Notes: a model not told the origin generated them from the letters alone. A stretch of DNA of 64,000 nucleotides from Virgibacillus sp. NKC19-3 (GCF_019837165.1 NZ_JAGYHC010000001.1:3038001-3102000), one strand, 5' to 3'. Positions 1 to 9,668 are shown, numbered from the stretch's first letter. Translations and numbers: made by a program.

Positions 1-831
1 CTTGTTTGTCTGTTAATGTCTCCGGCTGTTTATAAAATACATGTTTCATCCGTTTACATTTTTTGCGATCATAATCATCAAAAGCATTTTGTTCCTGTCT
101 TCTGACCCTTTCTAAAGCCCAATAGATATACCGACAAAAATGGAAGCGATCCGCGATGATAATAGGATGCCCCAAAGCTTGATCAACAGCGGCCTTAAAC
201 GAATGGCTCATATCCATCACGACCATCTTTACGCGTTCACCATGTTTCCGTAAATAATTCTTTACCGTTTCTTTCCTACGGTCTGCCAGTATTTCCAACG
301 GTTTTCTATTTACGGGATCGGCAATAATCGTCTGATATGTTTCTCCACCGGCATCCCCTTTGTATTCATCAATGGCAATCACATCCGGTAATGTTTGTGT
401 TTCATCCAACAGCGGGGCCGTAATATAATCGAACCGTCGAATAACGGTGGTTGGGGATGTATCAAATCGATGAGCAACATCCCTGAAACTTTTTCCGTGA
501 ATAAGCTCCATCGCTACGGCCTGTTTCATCTCCATGGACTGTCGCTGATAACGCTCCACTAAGGGTTATCCTCATAAAAACGCTTCCCGCAACCGGATCG
601 GCAAACATAGCGTCGCTTACGATAGAAAACATAAACCTGTCTGCCAAATATACGGGTATGTTGAATCTTTTGTACCCGGTAATCATGGACATTTGATGTA
701 TAAGCACCACAAGCCGGACAACGATGGTTTTTTACTTCCCTATCAACATGAAGATAATAGATGCCGTCAACTTCTTCTGACTTTTGGATCGTAAAGGCTT
801 CAAATCCTGGTAAATGAATGTTAGAATTCAA
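1..831 (-). pseudogene. ISL3-family transposase, frameshifted and cut by the window edge
   Basis: This is a DDE transposase of the ISL3 family. It begins at a TTG codon at 831, with AAAGGAG eight bases upstream. The N-terminal part carries the zinc-binding pattern HRCPACGAYT and a second Cys pair near CRSGCGKRF. The frame stops at 559 just after FYEDNP, but continues one frame over as LVERYQRQSMEMKQAV into a helix-turn-helix (SFRDVAHRFDTSPTTVIRRF) and the DDE domain (VIAIDEYKGD, VVMDMSHSFKAAV, FHFCRYIYWALERV) to the window edge. One base appears to be missing around 558-565 (CCCTTAG where CCCTTTAG would restore the frame). Either the copy is inactive or the base call is wrong; programmed frameshifting is not usual for this family. 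Confidence 0.8.
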
Positions 832-900
832 TTGCACGCACTCCTTTTGTATCTGTTTTTTCGCTAACTTCAGTTTAACAAATAAGGAGCTCGCGTGCTT
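1..900 (-). mobile_element. ISL3-family insertion sequence, left part only
   Basis: The element ends at about base 900, where the terminal sequence (read from the minus strand) begins AAGCACGCGAGCTCC and is followed by a short leader and a transposase. The same terminus recurs at 51768 on the plus strand, which fixes the boundary. The other end lies beyond the left edge of the window. The insertion abuts the 3' tail of an unrelated gene at 901. No target duplication can be checked because the second end is missing. Confidence 0.8.
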
Positions 901-972
901 TATATTATTCAGAAAATGATTCACACCCCAACATATATTGTAGAACCACAAACAGCTCAAAAAGGGTAGTCC
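901..972 (+). pseudogene. 3' tail of a lost gene, truncated by the IS
   Basis: The plus strand reads IIQKMIHTPTYIVEPQTAQKG followed by a stop at 970-972, starting right at the IS terminus. A closely similar tail (IIQKMIDAPANIVEP) occurs at 51955-52000 beside another fragment of the same IS. The tail runs into a strong terminator hairpin, so it is the genuine end of a transcription unit. I do not recognise the protein. Confidence 0.5.
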
Positions 973-983
973 CTCTTGAGCTG
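950..983. terminator. Rho-independent terminator, probably bidirectional
   Basis: The arms ACAGCTCAA and TTGAGCTGT are perfect, extended by AGGG/CCCT inside, and followed by CTTTTC on the plus strand. It ends the truncated plus-strand gene. It may also serve prpB on the minus strand, whose stop lies 35 bases away, because the reverse strand also has a T-rich side. Confidence 0.8.
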
Positions 984-1017
984 TCTTTTCACCTATTTAA
1001 AATTCACATACATAACC

Positions 1018-1917
1018 CTACTCCAACACGGTCTTCGCAATATCCTTATCCAATTCCTCAAAGTCGTCTAACGCTATGGTTTCATACAGTTCTTTCCGCG
1101 TTTGCATATCAGAAAGCCCTTCCTCCTGGGTTCCCTGTTCTTTGATTAGCTCAAAAATCCGTTCATAGGCTTTGGCTGCTACTCTTAAGGAGGTGACCGG
1201 ATAAATCACCATATCAAATCCCATGTCCTGAAAGGATTTCGCTGTAAAATACGGCGTTTTCCCGAACTCCGTCATATTCGCAAGCAATGGAACATCTATT
1301 TTCGCTGCAAATAAACGAAACTCTTCCTCGGTTTGAAGCGCTTCTGGGAAAATGGCATCCGCGCCAGCTTCCATATACGCGTGTGCTCTTTCTACAGCAG
1401 CATCCACGCCTTCTACCGCTTTCGCATCTGTTCGAGCTACGACGACTAAGGTTGGAGCTACTTCTTTGATCGCTTGAATCTTTTGCGCCATTTCTTCTTT
1501 CGTTACAAGTTGTTTGCCATTTAAATGCCCACATTTTTTAGGTAACTGTTGGTCTTCGATTTGCACTGCCGCAACATTCGCCTCTACCATTTCTCGGGCA
1601 GTACGAGCCACATTGAGCACGCCTCCAAATCCCGTATCAATATCGACTAGCACCGGTAAATTCGTAGCTCGCACAAGATCCCGTGCGCGATCTGCCATTT
1701 CCGAAGACGTGACAATGCCAAGGTCAGGCAACCCTCGACTAGCTGTGTACGCTCCACCGGATAAATAAAGCGCTGAAAAACCCGTATTTTTGGCAACTAG
1801 GGCAGCCATTGCATCATGTGCCCCCGGCATCTGTAAAATATCCTCTGCTTGAATATGTTTTTTAAATTGGGTTGCTAATTCTTCTTGTGTGACTTGTTGA
1901 CCTACTATCCATGCCAT
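1018..1917 (-). CDS. prpB: 2-methylisocitrate lyase
   Basis: Cleaves 2-methylisocitrate to pyruvate and succinate, the last step of the methylcitrate cycle for propionyl-CoA, in the cytoplasm. The 299-residue protein is full length for the isocitrate lyase/PEP mutase superfamily. It has the metal-binding DIDTGFG at residues 92-98 and the catalytic-loop signature KKCGH at 127-131, which is the lyase form with its active-site cysteine. AAGGAGG stands eight bases before the ATG. It is the last gene of a prpC-prpD-prpB unit, 13 bases after prpD. Isocitrate lyase itself is less likely because it is much longer and not linked to PrpD. Confidence 0.95.
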   Translation of the reverse strand: MAWIVGQQVTQEELATQFKKHIQAEDILQMPGAHDAMAALVAKNTGFSALYLSGGAYTASRGLPDLGIVTSSEMADRARDLVRATNLPVLVDIDTGFGGVLNVARTAREMVEANVAAVQIEDQQLPKKCGHLNGKQLVTKEEMAQKIQAIKEVAPTLVVVARTDAKAVEGVDAAVERAHAYMEAGADAIFPEALQTEEEFRLFAAKIDVPLLANMTEFGKTPYFTAKSFQDMGFDMVIYPVTSLRVAAKAYERIFELIKEQGTQEEGLSDMQTRKELYETIALDDFEELDKDIAKTVLE

Positions 1918-1930
1918 AGATGTATCCTCC

Positions 1931-3370
1931 TTACGTGTTGATAAATAATTCTACAAACGCATTGGCATTCATAGAAATAAGCGTTTGGTAATCACTACTT
2001 ATTGCTTCAATTTTCTTTCGTTGTTTTTCTGGATACTGTGTAGCAAGATTTGCTGCATATTTATCCAAAATTTTAGGGATTGCTTCTTCTCTTCGAAATC
2101 TGTGCCCCAATGGATATTCGCATGCTATGTTTTCAGACGCAGTACCATCTTTAAAATGTACTTGAACGGCATTTGCGATGGACCGCTTCTGTGGATCAAG
2201 ATAATCCTTGGTATATGCTTTGTTTTCTGTGATAACCATTTTGTCACGTAATTCGTCGATGATCGGATCAGCAGCCACATCATCCTCATAATCTTCTGCT
2301 TTTATATCCCCTTTTAACAGTCCTATTGCGGTAATATATTGGATACAGTGGTCTCGGTCGGCCGGATTATATAACGGCCCTTTTTTATCAATAATTCGTA
2401 TTGCGGATTCATGCGTTGTGATCGTTATCTGATCAATGTCATCCAAGCGATTTTTCACTTCCGGATGAAGTTGAACCGAAGCCTCTGCAGCGGTTTGAGC
2501 ATGAAATTCGGCAGGATAAGCTACTTTAAATAATACATTTTCCATCACGTAACTATCAAGTGGCTGGCTCAAAACGAGCTCCTGCTTATGAAATAAAACA
2601 TCTTCAAAGCCCCATCCTGGCGCACTTAATGGAGTTGCGTATCCCATTTCCCCTTTTACAGCCATCATTGCGAGGCGAACGCCTCTACTCGTAGCATCTC
2701 CGGCAGCCCAGGACTTCCTGGAACCTGTATTTGGTGCATGACGATACGTACGCAGACTGGAATTATCGATCCAAGCATGCGACAAAGCATTGGATATTTC
2801 CGCGTGTCCCCCGCCCAGCATCTTCGTTACCACAGCTGTTGTAGCTATTTTGACATATAATACATGGTCGAGGCCGACACGATTCAAACTATTTTCCAGT
2901 GCAAGCACCCCTTGTATCTCATGTGCTTTAATCATTGCTTCCAACACTTCCTGAACCGTCATCGGATCCTCGCCTTTAGCAAGACGCTGCTGACTGACAT
3001 AATCAGCTACGGCAAGAATCCCACCGAGATTATCAGACGGGTGCCCCCACTCTGCCGCAAGCCATGTATCATTATAATCTAACCAGCGGATCATTGCACC
3101 GATATCAAAGGCCCCCTGAACAGGATCGAGCACATGAGGCGTTCCGGGAACCCGTGTCCCATTTGGAACAACCGTACCAGGTACAACCGGCCCAAGCAGT
3201 TTTGTACATTCCGGATAATTCAAAGCTAAAATGCCACACCCAAGCGTATCGATTAGCACATAGTGTGCAGTCGAATACGCTTCCTCACTTGTTATTTCCT
3301 TATTTAATACATAATCTGTAATTTCCTCTATGATTGCGTCTGTCGTCTTTTTTTCTTCTAATTTTACCAT
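1931..3370 (-). CDS. prpD: 2-methylcitrate dehydratase (MmgE/PrpD family)
   Basis: Dehydrates 2-methylcitrate to 2-methylaconitate; an aconitase, not encoded here, would then give 2-methylisocitrate. The 479 residues match the usual PrpD length of about 480. Recognisable family blocks include the N-terminal helical region, [20 protein letters not shown] near residues 97-116, and the [14 protein letters not shown] segment of the smaller domain. The start is preceded by AAAGGAAG at good spacing. Lying between PrpC and PrpB, the role in propionate breakdown is well supported. The layout matches the mmgD-mmgE-yqiQ part of the Bacillus subtilis mmg operon. Confidence 0.95.
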   Translation of the reverse strand: MVKLEEKKTTDAIIEEITDYVLNKEITSEEAYSTAHYVLIDTLGCGILALNYPECTKLLGPVVPGTVVPNGTRVPGTPHVLDPVQGAFDIGAMIRWLDYNDTWLAAEWGHPSDNLGGILAVADYVSQQRLAKGEDPMTVQEVLEAMIKAHEIQGVLALENSLNRVGLDHVLYVKIATTAVVTKMLGGGHAEISNALSHAWIDNSSLRTYRHAPNTGSRKSWAAGDATSRGVRLAMMAVKGEMGYATPLSAPGWGFEDVLFHKQELVLSQPLDSYVMENVLFKVAYPAEFHAQTAAEASVQLHPEVKNRLDDIDQITITTHESAIRIIDKKGPLYNPADRDHCIQYITAIGLLKGDIKAEDYEDDVAADPIIDELRDKMVITENKAYTKDYLDPQKRSIANAVQVHFKDGTASENIACEYPLGHRFRREEAIPKILDKYAANLATQYPEKQRKKIEAISSDYQTLISMNANAFVELFINT

Positions 3371-3435
3371 TGCGAACTTCCTTTCATACGTATAATCATC
3401 TCACACTCAAATCCATAAGCGCTAATATTTATCAT

Positions 3436-4545
3436 CTATACATCTCGTTCACCAATATACTTAACCCTTGGTCTGAAAAGTCGATTGTTTTCATGTTGCT
3501 CCATAATATGTGCACATAACCCTGCAGTTCTAGAACTGAAAAAGATTGGTGTATATAATGGAATCGGAATGCCCAACATCCAATAAACAGGTGCAGCATA
3601 ATAATCCAGATTTGGATACAATCCCTTCTCTTCCAGCATTATTTTTTCGCCTGCCTCACACATGTCAAGTAGCAAAGAATCACCTTTGATGTCACATAAT
3701 TGCTTCAAGGACTCCTTCATAATCAGTGCCCTTGGATCCATTTTCTTCATATAGACGCGATGCCCGAATCCCATAATTTTCTCTTTGTTCTGTAATTTAT
3801 TTTTCATGATTTCTTCAAATTCATGAACAGACGCTGCTTGCTTCAACATATACATCACAGCCTCATTCGCACCACCATGTAAACTCCCTTTTAATGATGC
3901 AACTGCACCAGTAAGTGCCCCGTACATGTCCGATTGGGTGGATGCAATAACCCTCGCCGTAAATGTTGAATTCGGCATCTCATGCTCACTATATAGGAGA
4001 AGAGATCGGTCAAAGATTTCCGCTTCCAGCTCAGAAGGTTTTTTGCCTGTAATCATGTATAAAAAATTAGCACTATAGGCTAAATCCTGATCTGGCTCAA
4101 CAGGGTTTTGATTATTCAATATCCGGTAACTATTCACAGTAATGGCAGGAAGCTGCCCCAAAAGTTCATAGGCTCTATTCTTATTTACAGCAACAGACCG
4201 GTCATCGATTGATTCATCAAACCCAGCAAGCACGGATATTCCTGTCCGTTGTCCATCCATCGGGTGTGTCTGTTTAGGAAGCAAATGAATGATATCGGTT
4301 ACAATTTGCGGAATTTCATAATTTGACTTAAGTTTTTCCTCGACGGCTATCTTTTCAGCAGATGAAGGAAGTGCTCCTTCCAATAAAAGATATACCATAT
4401 CCGCATACGTTTTTCTTGTCGATAATTCAATCAGGTCATGGCCTTTAATAATAATTTTTTCCAATTCTGTATCCAGCAGAGAAATCTCTGTCTCTGCTGC
4501 TATAATACCTTCCAATCCAGGGGCATACGTTTCTTTTGTCTTCAT
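3436..4545 (-). CDS. prpC: 2-methylcitrate synthase (citrate synthase family)
   Basis: Condenses propionyl-CoA with oxaloacetate to 2-methylcitrate. The 369-residue protein is a short-type citrate synthase with all three catalytic residues in place: His223 in HGGAN, His262 in the signature GFGHRVY (259-265), and Asp314 in NLDYYAAPV. Methylcitrate and citrate synthases cannot be told apart by motif alone; the assignment rests on the adjoining prpD and prpB. GAGGAGG precedes the ATG by seven bases. It is the first gene of the operon, divergent from a LysR-type gene across 190 bases that carry a promoter, a candidate activator site and a cre box. Confidence 0.92.
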   Translation of the reverse strand: MKTKETYAPGLEGIIAAETEISLLDTELEKIIIKGHDLIELSTRKTYADMVYLLLEGALPSSAEKIAVEEKLKSNYEIPQIVTDIIHLLPKQTHPMDGQRTGISVLAGFDESIDDRSVAVNKNRAYELLGQLPAITVNSYRILNNQNPVEPDQDLAYSANFLYMITGKKPSELEAEIFDRSLLLYSEHEMPNSTFTARVIASTQSDMYGALTGAVASLKGSLHGGANEAVMYMLKQAASVHEFEEIMKNKLQNKEKIMGFGHRVYMKKMDPRALIMKESLKQLCDIKGDSLLLDMCEAGEKIMLEEKGLYPNLDYYAAPVYWMLGIPIPLYTPIFFSSRTAGLCAHIMEQHENNRLFRPRVKYIGERDV

Positions 4546-4614
4546 TAAAAATCCTCCTCATCGTTTGAGTGATTTTGCTATCTTAGCGAGTCATTTCGCT
4601 AATTTCGTATTTTT

Positions 4615-4692
4615 TCTATAATTCTATTATACCGTTGATTCGATAATTAAAAAAATATATAATATTTATTACTAGTCATAGATTTTTTTAAT
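4615..4692 (-). promoter_or_regulatory. prpC promoter with candidate LysR-type site
   Basis: On the minus strand a perfect TATAAT -10 lies at 4631-4626 with no good -35, as expected for an activator-dependent promoter. Thirty-eight bases upstream, at 4669-4685, is TTACTAGTCATAGATTT. The whole stretch is nearly repeated at 9590-9668 upstream of the acyl-CoA dehydrogenase, with the same 38-base distance from -10 to motif. A related motif lies at 13803. The divergent LysR-type protein is the natural candidate to bind here; that part is inference. Confidence 0.6.
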
Positions 4693-4694
4693 AC

Positions 4695-4708
4695 CGTAAT
4701 CGCTTTCA
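4695..4708. promoter_or_regulatory. cre box (CcpA site) between prpC and lysR
   Basis: CGTAATCGCTTTCA matches the catabolite-response consensus TGWAANCGNTNWCA at all but the first base. It lies 27 bases before the LysR start and upstream of the prpC promoter, so glucose repression through CcpA is likely for one or both directions. Confidence 0.6.
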
Positions 4709-4735
4709 AGCACTAAGCCTAAAAGGGGGATAAAG

Positions 4736-5604
4736 ATGAACTATCACGATTGGGAAATGCTGTCTACATTGCATGCCACAGAGAATATTACACAAGCGGC
4801 ACAACTATTGTTTGTATCACAACCTACATTGACATCACGTATAAAAAAATTAGAACACCATTACGATGCACCGTTGATCATGCGAAAGCAAAAAGGAATC
4901 ACGTTCACCCCTGAGGGCGAAAAATTAGCTCAACATGCTGAAGCGATGTTAAATGAACAACGGAAAATTGAAGAAAGCATTAATAATATGAAAAGCCGTG
5001 TAGCAGGTACCCTACGAGTAGGAGCTTCCAATTTCTTTGCCTTAAATAAAATGCCCAAATTACTGCGCCTATTCAAACAACAGTATCCGGATGTTGAATT
5101 TGAGGTCGTAACAGGATGGAGCAGTGAAATGCATCGATTAATTCTAAATCATGATGTCCATATCAGCTTTATCAAAGGAGATTATACATGGAAAGAGAAA
5201 AAGGAACTGCTTTACGAAGAAGAAATCTCCGTAGCATCTCCATGGGAATTTACATGGGGGAGCTACCAACGTTACCACGAATCGACTATTACACCGATGA
5301 AAACATGAGAAACATTGTGGACCATTGGTGGTATAGAAACTATAATCAAAGACCCCATATCAACATTCAAGTGAACCAAGTGGAAACATGTAAAGAAATG
5401 GTTATTAATGGACTGGGATATGCTATTTTAGCGAATTTGGTTGTTCGTCCTTATCCGGAACTTGTGGTTAAACCCCTCCTCCATCCTTCTGGTGAACCTA
5501 TTACTCGGAAGACGTGGATGTATTATCATAGCGATTCCATGCAGATGAATATCGTGCGAGCGTTTGTAGATTTCATTCGAGGTGTAGATGTGAAAGGGGT
5601 ATGA
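4736..5604 (+). pseudogene. LysR-family transcriptional regulator, split by a one-base deletion
   Basis: Probable regulator of the divergent prp operon. The N-terminal winged helix-turn-helix (residues 1-60, including TQAAQLLFVSQPTLTSRIKK) is followed by a substrate-binding domain. The first frame ends at 5308; the second, from about 5260 to 5604, continues with ELPTLPRIDYYTDENMRNIV and a normal C-terminus. The switch lies in a run of five Gs at 5256-5260, where six would give one uninterrupted protein of about 290 residues, the usual LysR length. A good ribosome site (AAGGGGGAT) precedes the ATG. The reading on both sides is undamaged, which argues for a sequencing error or a very recent mutation. 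The effector is probably a methylcitrate-cycle intermediate, by analogy only. Confidence 0.85.
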
Positions 5605-5686
5605 GGGTCTCCAATTTTAAAATGATGCAAATAATATTAGATAGAGACAGAAGCTAAGCTCATAAATTACGCCTACATGGATCTGT

Positions 5687-5726
5687 GAGAAGGGAATACC
5701 ATGCATGAAGGAAAATTGCCCTTCTC
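5687..5726. terminator. Weak hairpin between converging genes
   Basis: GAGAAGGG (5687-5694) pairs with CCCTTCTC (5719-5726) around a 24-base loop. It sits between the end of the LysR gene and the end of the hydrolase gene that converges on it. No clear T-run follows, so a terminator role is only possible. Confidence 0.3.
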
Positions 5727-5747
5727 CATGATCCAACATAAAAGGAA

Positions 5748-6794
5748 TTAAGGTTCTTTGAAAAACGCATCAACGAATTCCTTGGAAACATCAGCTAACC
5801 GTTTATATTTATATTGTTGGTTTTTTTCTTTATCAATGAGTACGGATCGAATACCTTCAAAAAAGTCATCATGTCGTATAAAGTTATTTGCTAGTATGGA
5901 ATCCGTTTGCAGGCATTCTGCTAGTGTTTTCTCTTCACCTCTGATTAATTGCTCTAAGGTAACCTTCAATGAAACAGGCGACTTCGATACCATTGTTTCT
6001 CTTGTTTGTACCGCAAAATCACTTGTGTCACTTGCTAGTGATGCTATGATTTTTTCTACTGTATCGTACGAAAAATGCCGATCAATTTTTGCTTGTACAT
6101 TTGCTAATTCTCCATTTTCTTCCGGATGACTCGTATACTTATCCAGGAGGTGCTGAAGTTTTTCCCCCGTATTTTCCGTATGCCAATTTATTTTTTCAAG
6201 TTCCTTCAATAAGTCTTCTAAACGATTACTTGGAATAAAACGATCAGCACCGTTTATATATAGCACATCAGCCGCACGCAGGATAGATGCTGTTAATGCA
6301 AGATAACGACCTGTGTAGCCTGGTGCCTTGTTTAAAAAGTATGCAGCACCAACATCCGGGAAGAAACCAATGTTCATTTCCGGCATGGACCACTTTGTGC
6401 GTTCGGTTATGATGCGATGACTGGCGCCATAAGACAGCCCTACACCACCTCCCATTACAACTCCATCCAAGCAGGCAATGATCGGTTTTGAAAATTGTGA
6501 AATAAGGAGATCTGTTTTATATTCCTCTGCAAAGAACTGTTCTGCCGCCTGTAATGCATCCTGTTGCTGCTTTCTTGCTTGATACAATGTTTTAATATCC
6601 CCACCAGCACAAAAACCTTTGGAACCAGCTCCTTGAAGAATAACGATACGAACGGTATCGTCCTGATCCCATGTCATAAGCTTTTGTCTAATGGGTACGA
6701 GCATATGGTAGGTTAAGGCATTTATCGCCTTTGGTTGATTCAATGTAATAGTAGCAATGCCATTTTCACTCGTAGAGAATAATACGTCATCCAT
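5748..6794 (-). CDS. 3-hydroxyisobutyryl-CoA hydrolase (crotonase superfamily)
   Basis: Hydrolyses 3-hydroxyisobutyryl-CoA to free 3-hydroxyisobutyrate in valine breakdown. The 348-residue length is typical of HIBCH and about 90 longer than simple enoyl-CoA hydratases. Visible motifs are the oxyanion-hole segment SKGFCAGGDIKTLY, DGVVMGGGVGLS, and the hydrolase-type MPEMNIGFFPDVGAAYFL with its catalytic Glu and the conserved Asp. I chose the ATG at 6794, 12 bases after AAAGGA; an in-frame GTG at 6806 lies directly on the ribosome site. It follows the hydratase gene by 99 bases and shares its strand with the dehydrogenase further upstream, forming a probable operon. Confidence 0.9.
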   Translation of the reverse strand: MDDVLFSTSENGIATITLNQPKAINALTYHMLVPIRQKLMTWDQDDTVRIVILQGAGSKGFCAGGDIKTLYQARKQQQDALQAAEQFFAEEYKTDLLISQFSKPIIACLDGVVMGGGVGLSYGASHRIITERTKWSMPEMNIGFFPDVGAAYFLNKAPGYTGRYLALTASILRAADVLYINGADRFIPSNRLEDLLKELEKINWHTENTGEKLQHLLDKYTSHPEENGELANVQAKIDRHFSYDTVEKIIASLASDTSDFAVQTRETMVSKSPVSLKVTLEQLIRGEEKTLAECLQTDSILANNFIRHDDFFEGIRSVLIDKEKNQQYKYKRLADVSKEFVDAFFKEP

Positions 6795-6893
6795 GTTGGT
6801 ATACACTCCTTTATTTTCCTACCGTTACGGGAACGATTAAATAAGTAAGACTAAGATTTACCCGACAAGTTCTCCGCTGAGACGTAGTCCACT

Positions 6894-7679
6894 TTAAGAA
6901 TGGTTGAACTGAGGCTTTCTCTTTTCGACGAAAGCTTGAACCCCCTCTTTTGCATCGGTCGTCAGAAAAAGGTCGGCAAACTGGTTACGTTCTCTTTCTA
7001 AGCCATCTTCAAGGGGTTCTTTAGATCCTTTTACAACACATTCAATGACTCGTTTCACCCCGGTCATACTTTTTCCATCTACAAATGATGTTGCAACCGT
7101 TACTGTTGTAGAAATAAGATCTTCTTCCGGTACGGTGACTTGGACGATATCCAGATCCTGAGCTTCTTTACTCGTTAGTTGTTTACCTGTAAGGATAATA
7201 TCCAATGCTGTTGCTGTATTGGTAATTCTACTCAATCGCTGTGTTCCTCCGAAAGATGGGAGCAGGCCCAGTTTCAATTCAGGGAGACCAAATACAGCAC
7301 CTTCCGAGGCAATTCGATAATGACATGCCATCGCTAATTCCATACCACCACCTAATGCTGGACCGTTAATGGCTGCAATGACTGGTTTCTGTAAGCCTTC
7401 AATTTCATTACAAAGGGACTGACCTGCTTTGGATAGTTCTAACCCTTTCTGCGTATCACCAAGAGCAGGAACAAACTCCTTGATATCCGCGCCAGCTGAA
7501 AAGAAGCGTCCTCCCCCCGTAATGATAAGTCCGTGTATATCCTCTCTGGTTGCTACATCCTGGATAGTTGCCCGTAACTCTGAAATACATTTTGTAGATA
7601 ACGTATTGGCAGGTGGCGCATTTATTTCCACGATTGCTATATTGCTTTCATATGTTAAATTTAAAAACTGGTACTCCAT
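6894..7679 (-). CDS. Enoyl-CoA hydratase, probably for methacrylyl-CoA
   Basis: A 261-residue crotonase-fold protein. Both catalytic glutamates of true hydratases are visible, in ALGGGMELAMACH and FGLPELKLGLLPSFGG, and the oxyanion segment GGGRFFSAGADIKEF is complete. Placed between an acyl-CoA dehydrogenase and 3-hydroxyisobutyryl-CoA hydrolase, it most likely hydrates methacrylyl-CoA, though a general short-chain role is possible. The start is the ATG at 7679, preceded by AAAAAGGAGG; an upstream ATG at 7715 would add a non-conserved MTVHKGQKGGNY and lacks a ribosome site. Confidence 0.9.
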   Translation of the reverse strand: MEYQFLNLTYESNIAIVEINAPPANTLSTKCISELRATIQDVATREDIHGLIITGGGRFFSAGADIKEFVPALGDTQKGLELSKAGQSLCNEIEGLQKPVIAAINGPALGGGMELAMACHYRIASEGAVFGLPELKLGLLPSFGGTQRLSRITNTATALDIILTGKQLTSKEAQDLDIVQVTVPEEDLISTTVTVATSFVDGKSMTGVKRVIECVVKGSKEPLEDGLERERNQFADLFLTTDAKEGVQAFVEKRKPQFNHS

Positions 7680-7816
7680 ATAATTTCCTCCTTTTTGACC
7701 CTTATGGACCGTCATTCAAACATTATGTCTAGAGCCCGTTCCTCTCAGTCCATAACCTCAAAATTTTATAATTTCCTATGCAATGACCAAGGGGAAGAAT
7801 TGACTTTCCCCTTTCA

Positions 7817-9523
7817 TTAAATAAAATAGCCTTGATTATTGATGACTTCCATTGCTATTTTCCTTTTCTTTGCAAACACGTTGGCATAAGCGGGTACAGG
7901 TAATGCGTTGATTTCATCAAGTGATGCTTGCTTAGATTGATCATCTGAAGCCATTGAAGCAATGATCGATACTGCTGCTGCTTCTATTTTGCGGTAACCT
8001 TCTTCACATAAGACTTCCGTAATCAGTTGTTGCATGGAATAATTGTTGGTGGCTTTCACTTGACGTAAAAGCGCCGCTTTCATCACATATAATTCTTGAA
8101 TAACGTTTGCTAATAGACGAAAACATTCCTGTTCTTTCTCAAGTGTTGCTCTATCTTTATGAGATAGCGTTTTCATAACAATCGATAATAGGTCTTCCGA
8201 CAAACGGACAAAGGATGGACTCTCCTCTTGTTGATCATATTGTACCCTTTTCTCCATCATCGAAGGATCTTTTTCATATTGCTTTAAAAAAGACTTTGTA
8301 ATCGTTAAACGATTAATTTCATTTGTCCCTTCAAAAATTCGGTTTATTCGCGCATCGCGATACAAACGTTCTACTTCATAATCTTGCATATAACCGTAGC
8401 CACCATGAATTTGTAATGCTTCATCTACAACCTGATCCAGCGTTTCTGATGCGTACACTTTGTTAATTGCGCAATCCATTGCATAACGGGAGAATTTCTT
8501 TACAACATCTTCTCCATCTTCAAAATTGGAGTCTATTTGGTCTAATAAACTAGCTGTATAGTAAGCAGCGCTTTCTGCACCATAAATTGCGAGAGTCATA
8601 TTGGCAAGCTTCTCCTGAATCATTGTAAAGTTCGTAATGGATTGTTGAAATTGTTTACGTTCATTTCCATAATTAGCTGCCAACGCTAAGGATTGTTTTG
8701 CGGTACCAATATTCGCAAAAGCTAGTTTCAATCTAGCCAAATTCATAATATTAAGCGCAATACGATGTCCTTTTCCATCCTCCCCCATTACATTTTCTTT
8801 CGGAACGCGTACATCTTCTAGAATCAATGTCGCAGTAGAAGAGCCCTTAATTCCTAATTTATCCTCTTCTGGTCCAACCGAAACACCTAACATCTCTCGT
8901 TCAACGATAAATGCAGTCATACCTGCTTCTGTTTTCGCAAACACAACATAAACATCTGCAACATGCGCATTCGTAATCCATTGTTTTTCACCATTTAAAA
9001 CCCATTCACCAGATTCTGTATCCAGTACAGCTGTTGTATTGGCGGCTAAAGCATCTGAACCAGAACCGGGCTCTGTTAAAGCATAAGCGGCGATCCATTC
9101 CCCTGAAGCAAGCTTACCAACATAAGTTGCTTTCTGTTCTTTTGTACCAAAATATACATATGGTAATGTGCCAGCACCCGTATGAATATTAAAAGCAACA
9201 CTAAACGATCCACCAAATCCCATTTTTTCGGCAATTAAACCGGCTGTCTTTTTGCCCATTGCCAAACCACCATAGTCTTCCGGAACATCCGCACCAAGCA
9301 GCCCTAGTTCACCAGCCTGGGAAAATAAATGTTTCGTAGCCTGATAATCATGAGCTTCTAAATTTTTAATTTGCGGTACCACTTGATTTTCAACAAACTT
9401 TTCGATTGTTTTTGCAATAAGTGTTTCCTCTTCACTCCGTTCCATAAAACCAGATGAAGTCTTTAATGAATCATCATTGGGAAAAATAGATATACCATTA
9501 GAAAGTGACTGTACGTTATCCAT
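7817..9523 (-). CDS. Acyl-CoA dehydrogenase with C-terminal helical extension
   Basis: FAD enzyme that introduces the 2,3 double bond into an acyl-CoA. The 568-residue protein has the family signatures ALTEPGSGSDA and GGYGYMQDYEVERLYRDARI, followed by EGTNEINR with the catalytic glutamate. About 160 further residues form a mostly helical tail, as in very-long-chain-type and B. subtilis FadE-like dehydrogenases. By position, first of a dehydrogenase-hydratase-hydrolase series, isobutyryl-CoA is the likely substrate, though the tail is more common in long-chain enzymes. The ATG at 9523 has GAGGAGG seven bases upstream; an ATG at 9538 has none. A weak stem (AGGGGAA/TTCCCCT, 7789-7812) follows the stop. 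Confidence 0.88.
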   Translation of the reverse strand: MDNVQSLSNGISIFPNDDSLKTSSGFMERSEEETLIAKTIEKFVENQVVPQIKNLEAHDYQATKHLFSQAGELGLLGADVPEDYGGLAMGKKTAGLIAEKMGFGGSFSVAFNIHTGAGTLPYVYFGTKEQKATYVGKLASGEWIAAYALTEPGSGSDALAANTTAVLDTESGEWVLNGEKQWITNAHVADVYVVFAKTEAGMTAFIVEREMLGVSVGPEEDKLGIKGSSTATLILEDVRVPKENVMGEDGKGHRIALNIMNLARLKLAFANIGTAKQSLALAANYGNERKQFQQSITNFTMIQEKLANMTLAIYGAESAAYYTASLLDQIDSNFEDGEDVVKKFSRYAMDCAINKVYASETLDQVVDEALQIHGGYGYMQDYEVERLYRDARINRIFEGTNEINRLTITKSFLKQYEKDPSMMEKRVQYDQQEESPSFVRLSEDLLSIVMKTLSHKDRATLEKEQECFRLLANVIQELYVMKAALLRQVKATNNYSMQQLITEVLCEEGYRKIEAAAVSIIASMASDDQSKQASLDEINALPVPAYANVFAKKRKIAMEVINNQGYFI

Positions 9524-9589
9524 TACCTTCCTCCTCACCTATTCATTTTCTTTAGCTGTCGTTGTTGCTATTCGTTTGTTTCTTTATTT

Positions 9590-9668
9590 TCTATAATTCC
9601 TATTATAAAGCTGAAACGCGAATTTAAAAAATATATAATATCTATAACTAGGTATAGGTTTCATCAAT
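9590..9668 (-). promoter_or_regulatory. Promoter of the acyl-CoA dehydrogenase operon, near-copy of the prpC promoter
   Basis: TATAAT (minus strand, 9607-9602) and the motif TAACTAGGTATAGGTTT at 9645-9661 lie 38 bases apart, exactly as at prpC. The intervening AT-rich stretch, with ATATATAATAT in common, is also conserved with at most single-base gaps. Two operons of one pathway therefore appear to share a regulator. Confidence 0.6.

Noticed and set aside
559-831. Programmed -1 frameshift in the ISL3 transposase
   Set aside because: ISL3 transposases are normally encoded in one frame, and no canonical slippery heptamer with a downstream structure is evident; a lost base is simpler.
7789-7812. 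Stem after the acyl-CoA dehydrogenase stop as a full terminator
   Set aside because: Short stem without a T-run; the downstream hydratase and hydrolase genes lack an obvious promoter, so read-through is more likely.
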